DNA of 64,000 nt from Coriobacteriaceae bacterium (GCA_902399975.1 CABOHA010000001.1:645397-709396); one strand, 5' to 3'. Counted from the first letter of the stretch, positions 44,595 through 53,957 are shown. Notes: generated by a model not told the origin, from the sequence alone. Program-made: numbers and translations.

Positions 44595-46013
44595 CTAGAA
44601 GATTCGGCGCAGGTCTCCACGGTTGAGGGCCTCGTCGAAGAGGTGCTTGAATACCACACTGCCGTGCAGGCCGTCGTGCTCGAACTCGTTGGTCACCCAG
44701 GCGTGCGAGTTGCCCACGCGGCTGAGCGTGTCGAGCTGCATGCCCGAGTCCACGTACATGTCATCGAAGTACACCGCGGCCTGCAGGGGCACCTCGTTGC
44801 ACGCCAGGCGCTGCGGGTCGTAGATCTTGTCCCAGCTTGTGTCTTCCATAAGCAGATCCATGGCGGGCTTGAAGGGCTTGAGCTCGGGCATCTGCTCGAA
44901 CATCCACGGGAACATGGCCTCGCCGGTAAACATGAGCGGGCGCGCGAGGGTGTCAAACTCGGCGCGGTGTGCCTTCTCTTCAGCCGCGGCCCAGCCAATG
45001 GGCATGGTGTCACCGTCGGCGTATATGAACTCCTGCAGCGTCCAGTACAGCGGATTCGTGCGCGTGTTGGTGCGCTCGAAGGCGCGCATCAAAAAGCTGT
45101 CGGATACCGAGGCGCCGCAGGTCAGCGCGCCGTCGCCGTCAACAAAAGCGTGATCGATAATCCAATGCATGCGCTCAAAGCTCGGCTTCATGCCAAAGTC
45201 GCTGCCCATGAGCTGTAGGCGCTCGACCGTCATCGGCGAGCCGTCGGGCAGCACGGGCTTCTGAGCCTCGAGCGCATCGGCCAGGGCTGCCACGCGCTCG
45301 ACGTCGGCAGGGTAGCGGTCGTAATACTGCTGCGTCTTGGCGACCATGCGCGGGAAGGTGTGCGCGTAGACTTCGCTTGCGCTCGCCGGCACGTGGGGGA
45401 TGCCGCCGCAGGTAAAGCTTGCCGCCACGCCCTCGGGGAAGAGCGACAGATAGCTCAGCGTCAAAAAGCCGCCGTAGCTCTGCCCGAGTGTGACCCAGGG
45501 CCTGCCGCCAAAGCCTACCAGGCGCAGGTACTCAAAATCGCGCACGATAGAGCTGGCGAGGTGACGCTTGAGGAAGTCCGCCTGCGAGCGTGCTGTATCG
45601 GCGCCGGCGGCCTCGGCGCGATCGCCCAAGGTGGCAATCGTGCGTCCGTCCACGCAGCTACTGCGTCCGGTGCCGCGCTGGTCGGGCAGGACCACGCGGA
45701 AGTGCTTGACGGCCTCTTCGATCCAGCCATCGCTTGTGGGCGACAGCGGACGCGGGCTCTCGCCGCCGGGGCCGCCCTGCAAAAACAGGAGCAGCGGCAG
45801 ATCGTCGTTGATGCGGTCGGGCGCGCAAACCACGCGGTAGAAGAGCTTGATGCTCTCGGGCGCGCCGGCGATGGGCGCCGGCATAGCGCCGCGGCGCATG
45901 GTGCTGCCGACGGCCAGGAGCATCGGCTCCAGGCCGCGCCAGTCGAGGGGGACGTCGATGCTGTGGTCCTCGACGTAAAGGCCGGGGACGTGGTACGAAG
46001 TGATGAGGGCCAT
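44595..46013 (-). CDS. S33 alpha/beta-hydrolase peptidase (proline iminopeptidase-like)
   Basis: A 472-residue alpha/beta-hydrolase. LFLQGGPGGESPRP is the oxyanion HGGPG-like motif (about 77-89), VVLPDQRGTGRSS follows, and GQSYGG holds the nucleophile Ser179. The cap is large and helical. Prolyl aminopeptidases of family S33 have this layout and free N-terminal proline from peptides. ATG 46013 is chosen over TTG/GTG starts upstream. It lies antiparallel between proB and proA; a link to proline supply is tempting but unproven. Confidence 0.85.
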   Translation of the reverse strand: MALITSYHVPGLYVEDHSIDVPLDWRGLEPMLLAVGSTMRRGAMPAPIAGAPESIKLFYRVVCAPDRINDDLPLLLFLQGGPGGESPRPLSPTSDGWIEEAVKHFRVVLPDQRGTGRSSCVDGRTIATLGDRAEAAGADTARSQADFLKRHLASSIVRDFEYLRLVGFGGRPWVTLGQSYGGFLTLSYLSLFPEGVAASFTCGGIPHVPASASEVYAHTFPRMVAKTQQYYDRYPADVERVAALADALEAQKPVLPDGSPMTVERLQLMGSDFGMKPSFERMHWIIDHAFVDGDGALTCGASVSDSFLMRAFERTNTRTNPLYWTLQEFIYADGDTMPIGWAAAEEKAHRAEFDTLARPLMFTGEAMFPWMFEQMPELKPFKPAMDLLMEDTSWDKIYDPQRLACNEVPLQAAVYFDDMYVDSGMQLDTLSRVGNSHAWVTNEFEHDGLHGSVVFKHLFDEALNRGDLRRIF

Positions 46014-46125
46014 GTGAGTCTTCCGTTCGTTGCGGTGTTTCGGGTTGACCAATTCTACCGCCGTGGGCGAGGCCATGCGCAAATCGGCTACCATGGTTGC
46101 AAACTTCTAGGAGAAAGGGCCGCCC

Positions 46126-47412
46126 ATGTCGGTCGATATAGCCACGTATGTCCACGATCTTGCCGTTGCCGCCAAGGCAGCGTCGGCCTCGCTTGCCACG
46201 GCGAGCGATGAACAGCGCCAGGAGGCCGTGCGCGCCATGGCCGCAGCGCTGCGCAACGGTATCGACTCCATCGTTGCCGCCAACGAGCTCGATATGTCCG
46301 CCGCGCGCGATGCGGGTACCTCGGCCGGACTGCTCGATCGTCTGCTGCTGACGCCCGAGCGCGTCGAGGGCATGGCCGCCGGCCTGGAAAAGCTCGCCGA
46401 GCTGCCCGATCCTGTGGGCCGCGTGCTCGACCACCGCGTGCTCGCAAGCGGCGTGGACCTCACCCGCGTGAGCGTGCCGTTGGGCCTGGTCGCCATGGTC
46501 TACGAGGCACGCCCCAACGTGACGGCCGACGCCGCGGGCATCTGCATCCGCACCGGCAACGCCTGTATTCTGCGCGGCGGCTCGCTGGCCTATCACTCGT
46601 GTGCCATGATTGCCGAGCTACTGGCCGATGCCCTCGAGGCCAAGGGCTTCCCGCGTGAGGCCGTCTCGATGATTGAGTCTACCGACCGCGAGGCAACCGG
46701 CGAGCTCATGAAGCTTCGCGGCATCGTCGATGTGCTCATTCCGCGTGGCGGTGCAGGCCTGATCCAGCGCTGCGTGCGTGAATCGCTTGTGCCGGTGATC
46801 GAGACGGGCACGGGCAATTGCCATATCTACGTGCATGAATCCGCCGACTTTGATAAGGCACTCAACATTATCGTTAATGCCAAGACCCAGCGCGTAGGCG
46901 TGTGCAATGCCGCCGAGTCGCTGCTGGTCGACCGTGCTGTGGCCGATGCGTTTTTGCCTGCGGTCGTTGCCGTGCTGCACGACCACGATGTGCTGATTCA
47001 CGGCGATGAGGCCACGTGTGCCGCTTGCGTTGCCGCCGGTCTTGCCGAGGGCGATGCTTACGTCGCCGCGACTGAGGAGGACTGGGGCCGCGAGTATCTG
47101 GCGCTCGAGATGAGCGTGAAGGTCGTGGCAAACGAGGACGAGGCCATCGCGCACATCAACCGCTACGGCACGATGCACTCCGAGGCCATCGTTGCCGAGG
47201 ACACGGATGCTTGCGAGCGCTTCCTGGACGCGGTCGATGCCTCGGCCGTGTACGCCAACGCCAGCACGCGCTTTACCGACGGCGGCGAGTTTGGCCTGGG
47301 CGCCGAGATCGGCATCTCGACCCAAAAGCTCCACGCCCGTGGCCCCTTTGCCGCCGAGGCCCTCACCACCTACAAATACAAGCTCCGCGGCACCGGCCAG
47401 GTCCGCCCCTAA
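46126..47412 (+). CDS. proA: Gamma-glutamyl phosphate reductase
   Basis: A 428-residue NADPH-dependent enzyme, the second step of proline synthesis. VPLGLVAMVYEARPNVT, GNACILRGG, the catalytic Cys segment QRVGVCNAAESLLV and the C-terminal FGLGAEIGISTQKLHARGP are all intact. ATG 46126 follows AGGAGAAAGGG. It has its own transcript, since its upstream neighbour is divergent. A 35-bp repeat lies 18 bases after the stop. Confidence 0.96.
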   Translation: MSVDIATYVHDLAVAAKAASASLATASDEQRQEAVRAMAAALRNGIDSIVAANELDMSAARDAGTSAGLLDRLLLTPERVEGMAAGLEKLAELPDPVGRVLDHRVLASGVDLTRVSVPLGLVAMVYEARPNVTADAAGICIRTGNACILRGGSLAYHSCAMIAELLADALEAKGFPREAVSMIESTDREATGELMKLRGIVDVLIPRGGAGLIQRCVRESLVPVIETGTGNCHIYVHESADFDKALNIIVNAKTQRVGVCNAAESLLVDRAVADAFLPAVVAVLHDHDVLIHGDEATCAACVAAGLAEGDAYVAATEEDWGREYLALEMSVKVVANEDEAIAHINRYGTMHSEAIVAEDTDACERFLDAVDASAVYANASTRFTDGGEFGLGAEIGISTQKLHARGPFAAEALTTYKYKLRGTGQVRP

Positions 47413-47429
47413 ACCCCTCGTAAACGAAA

Positions 47430-47464
47430 ACCGCCACAAAGGTGCCTGTCCCCTTTGTGGCGGT
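47430..47464 (-). repeat. 35-bp palindromic repeat, copy 7 (compensated arms)
   Basis: Arms ACCGCCACAAAGG and CCTTTGTGGCGGT with core TGCCTGTCC. The A-to-G change in the left arm is matched by a T-to-C change in the right arm, so pairing is kept. It lies between proA and the converging HD gene. Confidence 0.92.
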
Positions 47465-47482
47465 TTTAGGTGGCGTGGGCGG

Positions 47483-48082
47483 TTAGGCCTGGAAGGTATC
47501 GCGGTCGGGGGCGAAGGACTGCATGGCCGCTATGGTGCGGTCAAAGAGCTCGGGGAGCTCCCAGCCCAACATCTCGGCGCCCTGCGAAATCACGTCGCGC
47601 GAGCAGCCGGCGGCAAAGCGCTTGTCCTTGAACTTCTTCTTGAGCGACTTGGTCGTAAAGTCCATGACGCTCTTGCTCGGGCGCATGATGACTGCAGCGC
47701 CGATCAGGCCGGTGAGCTCATCGCAGGCAAACAGGATCTTTTCCATCTGCAGCTCGGGTTTGGGCAGCGAGGTGTTGAAGTCCGACGTGTGCGTCTGGAT
47801 GGCGCGAATGAGCTCGGGAGACGCACCTTCGCCCTCAAGAATCTCGGCAGCATAGATGGTGTGGTTCATGGGGTCGTCCTCATGCTCCTCCCAATCCAGG
47901 TCGTGCAGCAGACCGACGATGCCCCAAAACTCCTCGTTCTCGGGGTCGAACTCGCGCGCAAAGTAGCGCATAGTGCCCTCGACCGTCTCGCCATGGGTGA
48001 TGTGGAACGGGTCCTTGTTGTGTTCGTTGAGCAGTTCGAACGCGCGGTCGCGGGTGATTCCGGCGGTAAGCGGCTCTGCCAT
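47483..48082 (-). CDS. HD-domain hydrolase
   Basis: A 199-residue HD-superfamily protein. FHITHGETVEGTMRYFA carries the first His, GLLHDLDWEEHEDDP the His-Asp pair, and IQTHTSDF a further His, which would bind a metal. It resembles predicted HD hydrolases acting on nucleotides or phosphoesters; the substrate is unknown. ATG 48082 follows AAGGAGTC. It lies downstream of a 35-bp repeat and of carD on the same strand. Confidence 0.85.
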   Translation of the reverse strand: MAEPLTAGITRDRAFELLNEHNKDPFHITHGETVEGTMRYFAREFDPENEEFWGIVGLLHDLDWEEHEDDPMNHTIYAAEILEGEGASPELIRAIQTHTSDFNTSLPKPELQMEKILFACDELTGLIGAAVIMRPSKSVMDFTTKSLKKKFKDKRFAAGCSRDVISQGAEMLGWELPELFDRTIAAMQSFAPDRDTFQA

Positions 48083-48148
48083 AAGAGACTCCTTGTGCTC
48101 GTGGGTATCGATAAGAATGAATACTACTAGAACGACTAGAACGAAAAA

Positions 48149-48183
48149 ACCACCACAAAGGTGCCTGTCCCCTTTGTGGTGGT
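48149..48183 (-). repeat. 35-bp palindromic repeat, copy 8
   Basis: Perfect consensus arms with core TGCCTGTCC. It sits between the CarD stop and the HD gene start, flanked by AAAAA and TTTTT, so it can double as a terminator for carD. Confidence 0.92.
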
Positions 48184-48199
48184 TTTTGGCTCGGATGGG

Positions 48200-48685
48200 T
48201 TAGTTGAGGGCGGCTTGGGCTAGGCGGGCTTCGGCGGCCTCCTCGGTGACGCCCAATGCCACGGCGAACTCCTCGATGGAGCGGCGCTTGGCTTCCTTGA
48301 GTACACGCATATAGTAAGAGCTGGGCTTTTTATCGGCTTCCTCGGCCTGGCGAATGCGGTGCATCATGGTCTTTGCCACGCGGACCGTCTCGGGCGCGCC
48401 CAGCTTGAGCTGCTGCTTAAAGTGTGTCTCTTCAAGCGAGCTGTTGCGCTCGGTAAAGGTGTCGCACTCCAGCTCGTCATAGTGGCTCAGCAGATGCTCG
48501 GCATCTTGCTGAGAGATGGCGGCATGCAGACGGTCGGCCTGCGCCACGGGGTACATAAGGATCGTCTGCGCATGCCCCTGCTTGGCCTCGAGCAACAACA
48601 TGGGCTGCGGCGTGTCGTCCCTAAAACCGACGACGGTGCAGACTCCCTGACCCGGATGAATGACGTGTTGACCGATTGAGAACAT
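48200..48685 (-). CDS. CarD/CdnL-family RNA polymerase-binding regulator
   Basis: A 161-residue protein. The N-terminal Tudor-like RNAP-interaction domain starts MFSIGQHVIHPGQGVCTV, and the C-terminal helical domain contains SYYMRVLKEAKRRSIEEFAVALG. CarD stabilises open promoter complexes, and in several bacteria it is essential and activates rRNA promoters. The length fits. The ATG follows TGGAGGTAG. It has its own promoter region facing argS. Confidence 0.92.
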   Translation of the reverse strand: MFSIGQHVIHPGQGVCTVVGFRDDTPQPMLLLEAKQGHAQTILMYPVAQADRLHAAISQQDAEHLLSHYDELECDTFTERNSSLEETHFKQQLKLGAPETVRVAKTMMHRIRQAEEADKKPSSYYMRVLKEAKRRSIEEFAVALGVTEEAAEARLAQAALN

Positions 48686-49027
48686 GCTACCTCCAACTTA
48701 TACGAATTTACGTATGTCTAGAATAACACGCTGACGTGCGCAAATCCTCGCTTTATGCAGGAAAAGCACACAACTCTGATAGGTAAGAGTATTCGATAAA
48801 AGACACAGCTCATTCACACCTTTATGCATTTTCAACGCGTGCATAATCTGCAGGCAGACCGGCATCTTTGAGTGACTCCATACAAGCTGTAGTCAATTTT
48901 GTGCATATGCAATTTCGATTGGCTTTACCCTGCGACAGTGCCCCTCGCTTGTGATAGAGTGCTACAAACTCTGGCTTTTGCCCTACGAGTGACCAAGAGC
49001 TCGGGGGCTTTAACACAAGGAGGATCT
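48686..49027. promoter_or_regulatory. Divergent promoter region of carD and argS
   Basis: About 340 bases, AT-rich in the middle. The argS ribosome site AAGGAGG ends just before ATG 49028. On the minus strand a short frame (codons within 48822-48905) ends MESLKDAGLPADYARVENA and looks like a protein tail, but it lacks a convincing start. No riboswitch or T-box was recognised. Confidence 0.4.
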
Positions 49028-50881
49028 ATGCCCGAGAAGATTGAAGAGCTGGTACGCGCTGCGCTTGCTGCGGCCCAGGAGGCCGGCGACCTTTCCGCAT
49101 TTGAACTTGACGATTGCGCTATCGAGCGACCGGCTGACACTTCTCATGGCGAGTGGACCTCTACCATGGCCCTGAAGTCCGCCAAGCTGGCCCACTGCGC
49201 CCCGCGCAAGATCGCCGAGGCCATCGTTGCCCATATGCCCGAGGATCCCGCGATCGAGAAGGTTGAGATCGCAGGCCCCGGTTTCATCAACTTCTACCTC
49301 TCCGTTGCCGTCAAGAATGCCATCTTTGGCGAGGCTCGCGAGAAGGGCATGGACTTCGCTAAGTCCAACGTCGGTGGTGGCCTGAAGACCCAGGTCGAGT
49401 TCGTTTCCGCCAACCCCGTCGGCCCCATGCACATCGGCCACGGCCGCTGGGCCGCGCTGGGCGACTCGCTCTGCCGTGTTATGGACCACGCCGGTTACGA
49501 CATCCAGCGTGAGTTCTACATCAACGACCACGGCTCTCAGATGAACACCTTCGGCAACTCCATCAGCACGCGCTATATGCAGCTTGCCGACATCATCGCC
49601 AAGCAGGGCGTGGATATTGACGAGGCTCACAAGCTGCTGATCGCCGACCGCGACGCCTTTGTTGCCGACGAGAACGACGAGCACCCCGAGACCCATCCGT
49701 ATCAGGACAACTTTGCCGAGACCTTGGGCAAGGACTCTTACGGCGGCGACTACATCATCGACGAGGCCGCCGAGTTCTGGCGCACCGACGGCGATAAGTG
49801 GGTCAACGCCGATCCTCAGGAGCGCATGGAGAGCTTCCGCGAGCGCGGCTATGTAAAGATGGTCGACAACATGCGCGACCTCTGCCACGCCGTCAACTGC
49901 GACTTTGATCGTTGGTACTCCGAGCGCTCGCTGTACGTGAAGGACACCGAGGGCGAGACCGCCGGCACCTCTGCCGTCGACCGCGCTTTTGAGAAGCTCG
50001 ACAAGATGGGCTACCTCTACACCAAGGACGGCGCCCTGTGGTTCCGTTCCACCGACCTGGGCGACGACAAGGACCGCGTCCTGATCAAGTCCGACGGCGA
50101 GTACACCTACTTCGCCTCCGACGTCGCCTATCACTGGGATAAGTTCCAGCGCGTCGATCACGTCATCGACATCTGGGGCGCCGACCACCACGGTTACATC
50201 GAGCGCGTCCGCTGCGTCTGCGACGCTCTGGGTTACCCCGGCAAGTTCGAGGTTCTACTGGGCCAGCTCGTCAACCTGCTGCGTAACGGCAAGCCCGTCC
50301 GTATGTCCAAGCGCAAGGGCACCATGGTGACCCTGCAGGAGCTCGTCGACGAGGTCGGCTCCGATGCCGCTCGCTACACGCTCATCTCCAAGAGCTCCAA
50401 CCAGATGGTCGACTTCGACATTGAGGCCGTTAAGAAGCGCGACAACTCCAACCCGGTCTATTACGTGCAGTACGCTCACGCTCGCGTCTGCTCCATCCTG
50501 CGCCGTGCCGCTGACGTAACGCCTGAGCAGGCCGACGAGATGGGCATGAAGGCCGTTGCCGCCAAGGCCATCGGTGAGAACGTCGATTACTCGCTGCTGA
50601 CCGACCCGACCGAGCTCGCCCTTTCGCGCAAGCTCAATGAGCTTACCGACCTGATCGCCAGCTGCGCTCGCGATCGCGCCCCGTTCCGTCTGACGCACTT
50701 TGCCGAGGAGCTCGCCGGTGACTTCCACAGCTTCTACGCTGCCTGCCAGGTTCTGCCGAGCGAGGGCCGTCCCGTCGACCCCGAACTTTCGCGTGCCCGT
50801 CTGGCCGCTTGCGATGCCGTCCGCGTGACGCTCGCCCTGGTGCTCACCCTCGTTGGCGTTTCCGCGCCCGAGCAGATGTAA
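49028..50881 (+). CDS. argS: Arginyl-tRNA synthetase
   Basis: A 617-residue class I synthetase. NPVGPMHIGHGRW contains the HIGH motif (about residue 135), RMSKRKGTMVTL the KMSKS-like loop (about 424), and the anticodon-binding domain has the terminal FHSFYAACQVL typical of ArgS. The N-terminal Add-1 domain recognises the tRNA D-loop. ATG 49028 follows ACAAGGAGG. It is monocistronic with its own terminator at 50928. Confidence 0.96.
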   Translation: MPEKIEELVRAALAAAQEAGDLSAFELDDCAIERPADTSHGEWTSTMALKSAKLAHCAPRKIAEAIVAHMPEDPAIEKVEIAGPGFINFYLSVAVKNAIFGEAREKGMDFAKSNVGGGLKTQVEFVSANPVGPMHIGHGRWAALGDSLCRVMDHAGYDIQREFYINDHGSQMNTFGNSISTRYMQLADIIAKQGVDIDEAHKLLIADRDAFVADENDEHPETHPYQDNFAETLGKDSYGGDYIIDEAAEFWRTDGDKWVNADPQERMESFRERGYVKMVDNMRDLCHAVNCDFDRWYSERSLYVKDTEGETAGTSAVDRAFEKLDKMGYLYTKDGALWFRSTDLGDDKDRVLIKSDGEYTYFASDVAYHWDKFQRVDHVIDIWGADHHGYIERVRCVCDALGYPGKFEVLLGQLVNLLRNGKPVRMSKRKGTMVTLQELVDEVGSDAARYTLISKSSNQMVDFDIEAVKKRDNSNPVYYVQYAHARVCSILRRAADVTPEQADEMGMKAVAAKAIGENVDYSLLTDPTELALSRKLNELTDLIASCARDRAPFRLTHFAEELAGDFHSFYAACQVLPSEGRPVDPELSRARLAACDAVRVTLALVLTLVGVSAPEQM

Positions 50882-50927
50882 CCTGCGGGTCATTTGACCG
50901 TGTAGGTTTGGTTTAACTGAGCCCTAT

Positions 50928-50960
50928 AAGCCCGATCTCCCACGGAGGTCGGGCTTTTTT
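50928..50960 (+). terminator. Terminator of argS
   Basis: AAGCCCGATCTCC pairs with GGAGGTCGGGCTT (one mismatch) over CAC and ends in TTTTTT. It lies 46 bases after the stop. Confidence 0.9.
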
Positions 50961-51005
50961 CGCAAATGCCGACGTATTGACGAATTTGGAACAGCTGGAA
51001 ATACG

Positions 51006-51155
51006 AAACTATGCCGGTTTACTACGATGAATTGAGGAATTCTAACCACGCCGGCTTTTCGCAAAAAAGCGCAAGGCATCTACCTGCGGTTTTAGTTCAA
51101 CATGTTTCGGAGTGGTCGCGGTTGAGAGATTCGTCGTAGTAAACCGCCATAGTTT
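51006..51155. repeat. 150-bp element with 27-bp inverted arms, copy B
   Basis: The arms 51006-51032 and 51129-51155 (AAACTATG...GGTTTACTACG) match at 25 of 27 positions around a 96-bp centre. The centre contains CTACCTGCGGTTTT, the complement of a motif in the 162-bp element at 44371. It lies in the 529-bp gap between argS and rho. Confidence 0.72.
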
Positions 51156-51189
51156 TGGCGGAGGCAGTCTGATTTGTGGGTGGTAAACC

Positions 51190-51237
51190 AAAGAGTGTCC
51201 CTTTTGACTAGTCGTTTAAGAACGCCCCCAATGGCTA
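51190..51237. repeat. GGGGAC-type composite repeat, block 4 (partial)
   Basis: AAGAGTGTCCC, then GACTAGTCGTTTAAGAACG and CCCCCAATGGCTAAG, match the second half of block 2 (31747-31795). The first modules are absent. Confidence 0.65.
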
Positions 51238-51239
51238 AG

Positions 51240-51267
51240 TTGCAGGTGGCGGCGGTTGTGTTACACT
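51240..51267 (+). promoter_or_regulatory. Promoter of rho
   Basis: TTGCAG (51240-51245) and TACACT (51262-51267) are 16 bases apart. A leader of about 135 nt would precede the GTG start. Rho genes are often autoregulated through such leaders. Confidence 0.5.
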
Positions 51268-51410
51268 AACGCTGCGTAGTTGACGCAATCATCTCGATAC
51301 AGATCAATGATGTCCGTCGTTTTGAACGGAACTAGACTGTTTAGCCGCCCTGAAGGTTTATGCAGGGAGCATGTGATCACAGGGCTTGAAAAGAAAGTTG
51401 AGCAAACACT

Positions 51411-53957
51411 GTGTCTGATCAACAGCAAGAAAACGAAATAACGACGACGCAGGCCGCTCCCGCTGCACCGGTTGCGTCGGACCAGGTCGCGGCGCCCGCG
51501 CAAGCCTCGGCTCCCGAGACGCCTAAGGCTGCTTCGACGCCTGCGCCTGCAACTGGTGAGGAGGCTGCTCCGGCAAAGCCCAAGCTCACGCGCCACACGG
51601 CCAAGCCTGCCGCTGACGGCGAGGAGGTCACCAAGCCCAAGCGCCGTACCACGCGCACGACGCGCGCCAAGCGCACCGTTGCAGCTGACTCCTCGGCGCC
51701 GATTTCCGATGAGGTCGCGCAGGCACGTGCGTTGGCGCAGATTAGCGAGGCTCAGGTGGTGCGCGCCCGCCGTCGTGCTGCCGAGCGCGAGGCCGCGGCT
51801 CTGACCGAGCTTGCAGCTCCGTCTGTGCCCGAGACGCCTGCCGCCATCGAGACCCCTGCCGCCGACCTGCCGACCGAGAAGCCGGCACTGCGCACACGCC
51901 GCCGCACGGCTGCTAAGGCCGAGCAAGTTGCGGAACAGGTAGCCCCCGAGCTCACTGAGGCTTCGGTCCGTTCCGCGGCAGGGGAGGGCACATTGCCTGT
52001 TGAGCCCGCTGTGCCTGTCGAGGCCAACGAAGTTCCCGTTGTCGATCCGGCTTTGCGCCCGCACCGTCGCGGTCGCAAGCCCAAGGCCTTTGTCGAGGCA
52101 GAGAAGGCCGCAGCAGCAGCCGCCGCCGCTCGGGATGCTGCGGCGACCGCCGAGTCTGCAACCGCTGCCGATGCACCCGTCCAGGATGCTACGACTTCCG
52201 AGGCCGCTCCCGCCGATGCCGAGCCCGCCGACGTCCGTCCCGGTCGCAGTCGTCGTACTGCTGCTAAGCGCACGTCCAAGGCCAAGGCTGCCAAGAAGGG
52301 TGCGTCCGAGGATTCTGCCGAGACGACCGCCGATGCGTCGACTGATGTCGCCAAGGCCCAGGACGTCGAACAGCCTGCGTCCGAGAAGCCCAAGCGCGGT
52401 CGTAAGAAGTCCGTTAAGGCCAAGGCGTCCGAGCAGCAGGATGTCGAAGCGCAGGTTGATTCTGGCGCCGAGGCCAATGACGCCGCCGCGGCCAATGTTG
52501 GCACCGCCGCAACCGATGGTGCCGCCCCCGCTGAGGGCGAAGACGGCACTCGTCCCAACCGTCGCCAGCACAAGCGCAACGACGAGCGCAACGAGCGTAA
52601 GGACGACCGCAACAACGACCGTCGCAACCGCCAGCGCGATCGCAAACAGCGCAACAAGGAGCGTAATGCCGCTCCCACCGAGCCCACGCTTTCGCGCGAG
52701 GAACTCGCGGCCATGAAGGTCGCTGAGCTGCGCGAGAAGGCTAAGGAGTTCGAGATCGAGACGACCGGCAAGAAGAAGGCCGAGCTCGTCGAGGAAATCT
52801 ACGTCACCGCTGCGAAGGCCGAGGGCTTCCGCGACATCAAGGGCATTCTGCAGATTCGCCCGGACAGCTCCGGCATCATCCACGCCCATGGCTACATGAA
52901 GTCCAACGACGACGCCTTCGTGCCCGCCTACCTCATCCGCTCCGCGCGCCTGCGCACGGGCGACGTCATCGAGGGCTCGCTGCGTCCTTCGCGCGGCGGC
53001 GACAAGCGCGCCGGCCTCGCCAAAATCACGACCGTCAACGGTCTGGACCCCGAGCAGATTCGCAACCGTCCCAAGTTCGGCGACCTCACCCCGGTCTATC
53101 CCAACGAGCCGCTGCGCATGGAGCACGGCAAGGACTCTATTACCGGCCGCGCCATCGACATCGTGTCACCGATCGGCAAGGGCCAGCGCGGCCTGATCGT
53201 GTCCCCGCCCAAGGCCGGCAAGACCACGATCCTCAAGAAGATCTGCCAGTCTATCTCGATTAACAACCCCGAGGTGCACCTCATCTGCCTGCTCGTCGAC
53301 GAGCGCCCCGAAGAGGTCACCGATATGCAGCGTTCCATCAAGGGCGAGGTTGTGGCGTCGACCTTCGATATGCCTGCCGACAACCACACCCGCGTGGCAG
53401 AGCTCGTCATCGAGCGCGCCAAGCGCATCGTAGAGCTGGGTGGCGACGTCGTGGTGGTGCTCGACTCCATCACGCGCCTCGCCCGCGCCTACAACTTGGC
53501 GGCGCCCGCCTCGGGCCGCATCCTTTCGGGCGGCGTCGATTCGGCGGCCCTATATCCGCCCAAGCGCTTCCTGGGCGCAGCCCGCAATATCGAGAACGGT
53601 GGCTCGCTCACCATCCTGGCCTCTGCCCTCATCGACACCGGTTCCAAGATGGACGAGGTCATCTTTGAGGAGTTCAAGGGCACCGGCAACATGGAGCTTA
53701 AGCTCGACCGCGACCTGGCCGACCGCCGCATCTTCCCGGCTATCGACCCCGTTGCCTCCGGTACGCGTAACGAGGATCTGTTGGTCGACGAGCAGATGCG
53801 TCCGTTTGTCTTTGGTCTACGTCGCATTCTTGCAGGCATGAACAACACCGAGCGTGCGGCCGCATCGTTTATCAAGGGTCTTAAGGGCACCAACACCAAC
53901 CAGGAGTTCCTGGTGCGTTCGGCCAAAAAACACAGCGACTACGAGCAGACGTTCTAG
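51411..53957 (+). CDS. rho: Transcription termination factor Rho with large disordered N-terminal extension
   Basis: An 848-residue Rho, twice the length of the E. coli protein (419). Residues 1 to about 422 are low-complexity: Ala/Pro/Glu-rich with many Lys/Arg clusters, then an Arg/Asn/Asp-rich tract (RNNDRRNRQRDRKQRNK). The canonical part follows. SREELAAMKVAELREKAKEF starts the Rho_N domain, then comes the RNA-binding fold (GILQIRPDSSGIIHA), the P-loop SPPKAGKTT (about 596) and the Q/R-loop region VDERPEEVTDM. Translation begins at GTG 51411. Actinobacterial and Bacteroides Rho proteins carry comparable insertions that bind RNA or promote condensates. Confidence 0.95.
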   Translation: MSDQQQENEITTTQAAPAAPVASDQVAAPAQASAPETPKAASTPAPATGEEAAPAKPKLTRHTAKPAADGEEVTKPKRRTTRTTRAKRTVAADSSAPISDEVAQARALAQISEAQVVRARRRAAEREAAALTELAAPSVPETPAAIETPAADLPTEKPALRTRRRTAAKAEQVAEQVAPELTEASVRSAAGEGTLPVEPAVPVEANEVPVVDPALRPHRRGRKPKAFVEAEKAAAAAAAARDAAATAESATAADAPVQDATTSEAAPADAEPADVRPGRSRRTAAKRTSKAKAAKKGASEDSAETTADASTDVAKAQDVEQPASEKPKRGRKKSVKAKASEQQDVEAQVDSGAEANDAAAANVGTAATDGAAPAEGEDGTRPNRRQHKRNDERNERKDDRNNDRRNRQRDRKQRNKERNAAPTEPTLSREELAAMKVAELREKAKEFEIETTGKKKAELVEEIYVTAAKAEGFRDIKGILQIRPDSSGIIHAHGYMKSNDDAFVPAYLIRSARLRTGDVIEGSLRPSRGGDKRAGLAKITTVNGLDPEQIRNRPKFGDLTPVYPNEPLRMEHGKDSITGRAIDIVSPIGKGQRGLIVSPPKAGKTTILKKICQSISINNPEVHLICLLVDERPEEVTDMQRSIKGEVVASTFDMPADNHTRVAELVIERAKRIVELGGDVVVVLDSITRLARAYNLAAPASGRILSGGVDSAALYPPKRFLGAARNIENGGSLTILASALIDTGSKMDEVIFEEFKGTGNMELKLDRDLADRRIFPAIDPVASGTRNEDLLVDEQMRPFVFGLRRILAGMNNTERAAASFIKGLKGTNTNQEFLVRSAKKHSDYEQTF

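Noticed and set aside
48822..49016. 64-codon minus-strand frame upstream of argS
   Set aside because: The last 20 residues look protein-like, but the first part overlaps the argS leader and has no ribosome site, so it is not called as a gene.
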